DNA from: DASZGI01 sp035938995
Lineage (GTDB): Bacteria > Actinomycetota > Actinomycetes > Streptomycetales > Catenulisporaceae
Direction: 5' to 3'
NCBI RefSeq assembly: GCF_035938995.1
Contig: NZ_DASZGI010000305.1
Span: 1-17,582 of the forward strand
Length of the DNA stretch: 17,582 nucleotides
Positions 16,801 to 17,582 of this stretch are shown piece by piece; position 1 is the stretch's first letter; every line of letters begins with the position of its first letter. Both the position numbers and the translations under genes were made by a program. The notes under the pieces were generated by a model. It did not search any database. It saw only the letters and a list, made by a program, of their open reading frames with translations, and was not told where the DNA came from.

Positions 16801-17582
16801 CTACCGGTCTTGGTCACCGTGTAGATGACGGTCTCGCCGTTGTCCTGGGCAGGCCGGTAGGTGTGCGCGGTGGTATTCAACACCACCAGCGGGGTCGTCG
16901 ACCCGTTCAGCGACAGGCTCAGAACCGCTCCGTCGTAGCACTGATCCGGCGTGGACGAGGGGGCCGCGCTGCCTTCCGGGGAGTCCGCGCAGGGGATGAA
17001 CGACTGCTCGATATAGGACTCCGGACCACTCCAGCCATCGCCGATCCAGGAGGACTGGGCTTGGGTGGAGGCGGTTTGGCCGTCCACGCTGCCCGAGTCA
17101 TACGACAACGCCACGCTCGGCACCAGTTTCGACGCCGCGGGCGGCACGCTGATCGGATAGCTGTAGGTGAACGACCCACTCGACCCACCCGCGGTCCAGG
17201 ACCCGCTCGGTTTCAGGCTGGTCGCCGCGTAGGTGCCGCCACCCACCGTGCTGATCGTGCCCGCCGTCGCGGCCAGCACCACGGGTGCCGCGGTCTCCGC
17301 GGTGTCCGCGTGATTCCCATTCGACACGGCAGCGGTGGCGGCGGGGAGGGCGACGACCGCGGACACGGACTTGTCGGCCGCGTTGTTGGTCGACACCAGC
17401 GGGGTCTCGACTCGGCACGCCGGAACTTGCGGCGTGGTCAGCGCGCACGCGGGCAGCGTCACCATGGACAGCCGGGTGGCGTAGCTACCGCCGAACGCGC
17501 CAGCGAAACCGCCGTAGTCCACACCGATCCGCACCGACCCGGCACCGCCCGCGGTGGTGTGGGCGCTGAGGATCAGCCCGTC
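10815..17582 (-). CDS. RHS polymorphic toxin with HINT domain and C-terminal toxin (5' end outside window)
   Basis: At least 2255 residues are visible, and the frame is open to the right edge. The GTG at 17534 is not the start, because 16 in-frame codons of family-like sequence precede it; the signal peptide must lie beyond. An SpvB-like N-terminal region includes SYPISVPPAASKLVPSV and SWIGDGW. Many YD repeats follow (QYDGIGRTT, AYDGLGRAVEV, YTYDALNRKTG, YRYDLAGNPTSQ, YIYDADGNLLLQ). The RHS core ends near residue 1795 with GARWYDPATGTFTSLDP and YAADNPVTGSDPTG. A linker with an Ala-rich helical part (about 1796-2003), a HINT domain (2004-2152) and a 103-residue toxin (2153-2255) complete it. 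RHS repeats form a shell around the toxin; HINT self-cleavage would release it for contact-dependent killing of competitors. The stop overlaps the immunity gene start. The export route is not visible. Confidence 0.92.
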   Translation of the reverse strand, partial: DGLILSAHTTAGGAGSVRIGVDYGGFAGAFGGSYATRLSMVTLPACALTTPQVPACRVETPLVSTNNAADKSVSAVVALPAATAAVSNGNHADTAETAAPVVLAATAGTISTVGGGTYAATSLKPSGSWTAGGSSGSFTYSYPISVPPAASKLVPSVALSYDSGSVDGQTASTQAQSSWIGDGWSGPESYIEQSFIPCADSPEGSAAPSSTPDQCYDGAVLSLSLNGSTTPLVVLNTTAHTYRPAQDNGETVIYTVTKTGSNGNGNGAGTNDDGYWRVIERDGTEFDFGRNELPGWTSGKPATNSVDSEPVYSAHSTDPCYNPAGFTASVCTMAYRWNLDYVTDTHHNAMAYYYRQDTNYYGQNNGAANVSYVRDSHLDHIDYGFTDGNAYGAVPDRIKFTPGERCFTTCDPISSNSANWQDVPYDLNCAAKAACQVTSPSFWSTVSLSGITTLQNNGSGWTTVDSYTFKQIYPPTGDDTAPTLWLSSIQRQGEDTSAGGAAVPVPAVTFDYVAEANRVNTATDGLAALYRMRIKTVTTETGSQIGVAYALTNPCTAPVTLDPAANTSSCFPVNWTPPNSGQLTDWFNKYVVHSVTQTDPSGGSAGLYTEYKYPAGPAWHYDDNEVVQEKYRTYGQYRGYGDVLTYAGQSSDPVTQQETTYYRGMSDDDNTTAVTLKDSQNGSHDDTNQLAGDTLESTSYNYKGGPITGSTITSYWVSAPTLSRSRTGTGLPDLTANATGPVESWTRTALTDGGTTTWRKTETDTAYDTDPNSPTSTFGLPTVVYQHGDLALTGNNQQRCTTTGYAAPNTGLNLAGLPAEVETDADPCGGANPGGASAPSATQINALTPPGGVNRPADVVSDVRTFYDLQPLGSTSEPSTAPIWPQAAPVYGDVSEAQIANGYTGGAFTYQVKSAGTYDSYGRALDTWDGLGRETKNATTTTNGITTAVATTNPLGQTSTATLDPYRGLPVSTTDVNGVTSQLQYDGIGRTTAVWKYSRPTSAPANDLYSYAYGTKTTPTVVTTQVLNDESQYATSTTLFDALLRTRQTQTPTPQGGRLISDAFYDTHGLVVKTNTDYWDPKNAPDGTLMQVADNLVDQQTLTAYDGLGRAVEVQSEDNRVSPTVDQITYAQYTGDKTITVPPTGGTATATVTDALGRTTELDQYTAAPTVSAGTSNAITTVTITGGTTQATDYVFDNVGQQTDVKDATTGADWNTSYDLLGQAVASNDPDAGATTGITYDFAGNLTQSTDARGKTLSYTYDALNRKTGQYDAPVASQSSANQLASWVYDNSNNATVNGALLTDPIGHLTTETAYVNGNAYTTQSAGFNVFGESLGQTITIPSSEGALAGSYTYSQTYTPTTGLPRDMTYPAAGNLDAETVVTGYSTYYNLDVVTGLASLTGYTQNVTYTDLGQVGQEVIGSSSVNAALTNTFDPHTGALTDQQIANTTVSATPIDDTKYRYDLAGNPTSQTETRNGTQAETQCYQYDKLDRLTQAWTATDQCAATPTGTSHTTVGDGITGGAYWTTWQYNSDGTRKSETDHSLASGTGDTTTNYTYGGTAPGCPSAGGTHTLQTAAVTGPSGTTTNNTYCYDQTGNTTQRNTSAQGQQSLTWNDLGQLTALTTASAGSSYIYDADGNLLLQKDPGTTTLYLPGQQVALNTSTSTTTTTRFYALPGGAQAVRTGTGSNYSFELTDQHNTSTLTLSSTLTSPVWRQQTPYGAPRGTAPTTWPDNHGFLNKPQDPTTGLTDVGARWYDPATGTFTSLDPVLETASPQQLNGYSYAADNPVTGSDPTGLMACGESGPCGGNPNQGFEGPSGNPCPGPDSCPTSSSQPPSNGGSGSGSYAVVGGGVVVDTSNPHFQELANWGEGIAFNSSHASASVNVQHQEALRSWLGLCTAHPDVCGKSLLALLAAQVNAIGSADDWRQTTDPLLVTASGAATVLSGVDTSAGDAAAAAVYEKKIGLDNGVAAILQLAIGNAFEGALSSALGRLGADPEPGGFASCATNSFTGATPILMADGASKPIDQVKVGDRIANNLPGADPGTKDQTHTVTAVHVTYTDRDYTDVTIATPTGPATITGTAHHPYWDQTTHAWTDADQLHPGDHLQTSDGNTVTVATLRDYTATTVTYNLTIDDLHSYYVVAGDTPVLVHNDPGGWTITPQRSTAVMRGGPFGAMYYQQPPDSTDTVYWWSPDQAGHGGSAWKVYTENSTGLQWYADADANGKFITGKWKGATGMSVPFKNLKSVNMKGIGSCL
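10818..11126 (-). other. C-terminal toxin domain of the RHS protein (103 aa)
   Basis: It starts directly after the HINT-terminal VHN. The core is YWWSPDQAGHGGSAWKVY, then GLQWYADADANGKFI, GKWKG and PFKNLKSVNMKG. This resembles, from memory, the Ntox21-type 'novel toxin' group (predicted RNases with Asp/His and Trp-Ser-x-Asp motifs), but the family is not certain. Conserved-looking polar residues (D42, H46, D66, D68, K77, K79 of the domain) are candidates for catalysis or RNA contact. The DNA is much less GC-rich than the shell. Confidence 0.55.
11127..11573 (-). other. HINT (pretoxin autoprotease) domain
   Basis: These 149 residues run from CATNSFTGATPILMADG, with KPIDQVKVGDRI, through TAHHPYWD (block with paired His) and LHPGDHL, to YYVVAGDTPVLVHN. 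The order matches polymorphic-toxin HINT domains. Cleavage after the terminal His-Asn would free the 103-aa toxin. The N-terminal Cys, the HHPYWD histidines and the final HN are all present, so it looks intact. Confidence 0.85.

Overview
The window looks like chromosome from a GC-rich, soil-type actinomycete (Streptomyces / Catenulispora / Actinospica-like; the genus cannot be fixed from the sequence). The reasons are the high GC, GC-rich third codon positions that create long antisense reading frames, GTG starts, Ala-rich Sec-type signal peptides and families common in that group: a ROK regulator, GH64 beta-1,3-glucanase, F5/8 and malectin modules, and an RHS polymorphic toxin with a HINT domain.

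Positions 1-7400 carry a regulator and a secreted carbohydrate-handling block. A ROK-family regulator, cut by the left edge, converges on a secreted multi-domain binding protein (FN3, CBM-like module, FN3, F5/8C). Each of these two genes has its own hairpin terminator in the 86-bp gap. The binding protein is divergent from a secreted GH64 beta-1,3-glucanase that carries a closely related F5/8C module. The 353-bp region between them holds good sigma70-type promoters facing both ways and a 9-bp inverted repeat placed like an operator. A secreted PQQ-type beta-propeller protein with two duplicated malectin domains follows, with its own promoter and a strong 3' terminator. Together these suggest binding and degradation of fungal or plant beta-glucan.

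Positions 7400-10420 are a scrap yard: a secreted-protein pseudogene with no start, the 3' end of an integrase-core transposase, the 5' end of an IS701-type transposase joined head-on to the N-terminal part of an IS630-type transposase, an intact 117-aa protein of unknown function, and an IS3-type fragment.

Positions 10420-17582 (minus strand) hold the most interesting system: a giant RHS polymorphic toxin, at least 2255 aa and open at the right edge. Its order is SpvB-like region, YD repeats, RHS core, linker, HINT autoprotease and a 103-aa C-terminal toxin. Its stop codon overlaps (GTGA) the start of a 132-aa LRV/HEAT-like repeat protein that is very probably the immunity protein. Base composition drops sharply in the toxin-immunity cassette relative to the RHS shell, as expected for a swapped toxin tip, and the IS debris lies directly downstream of the cassette.
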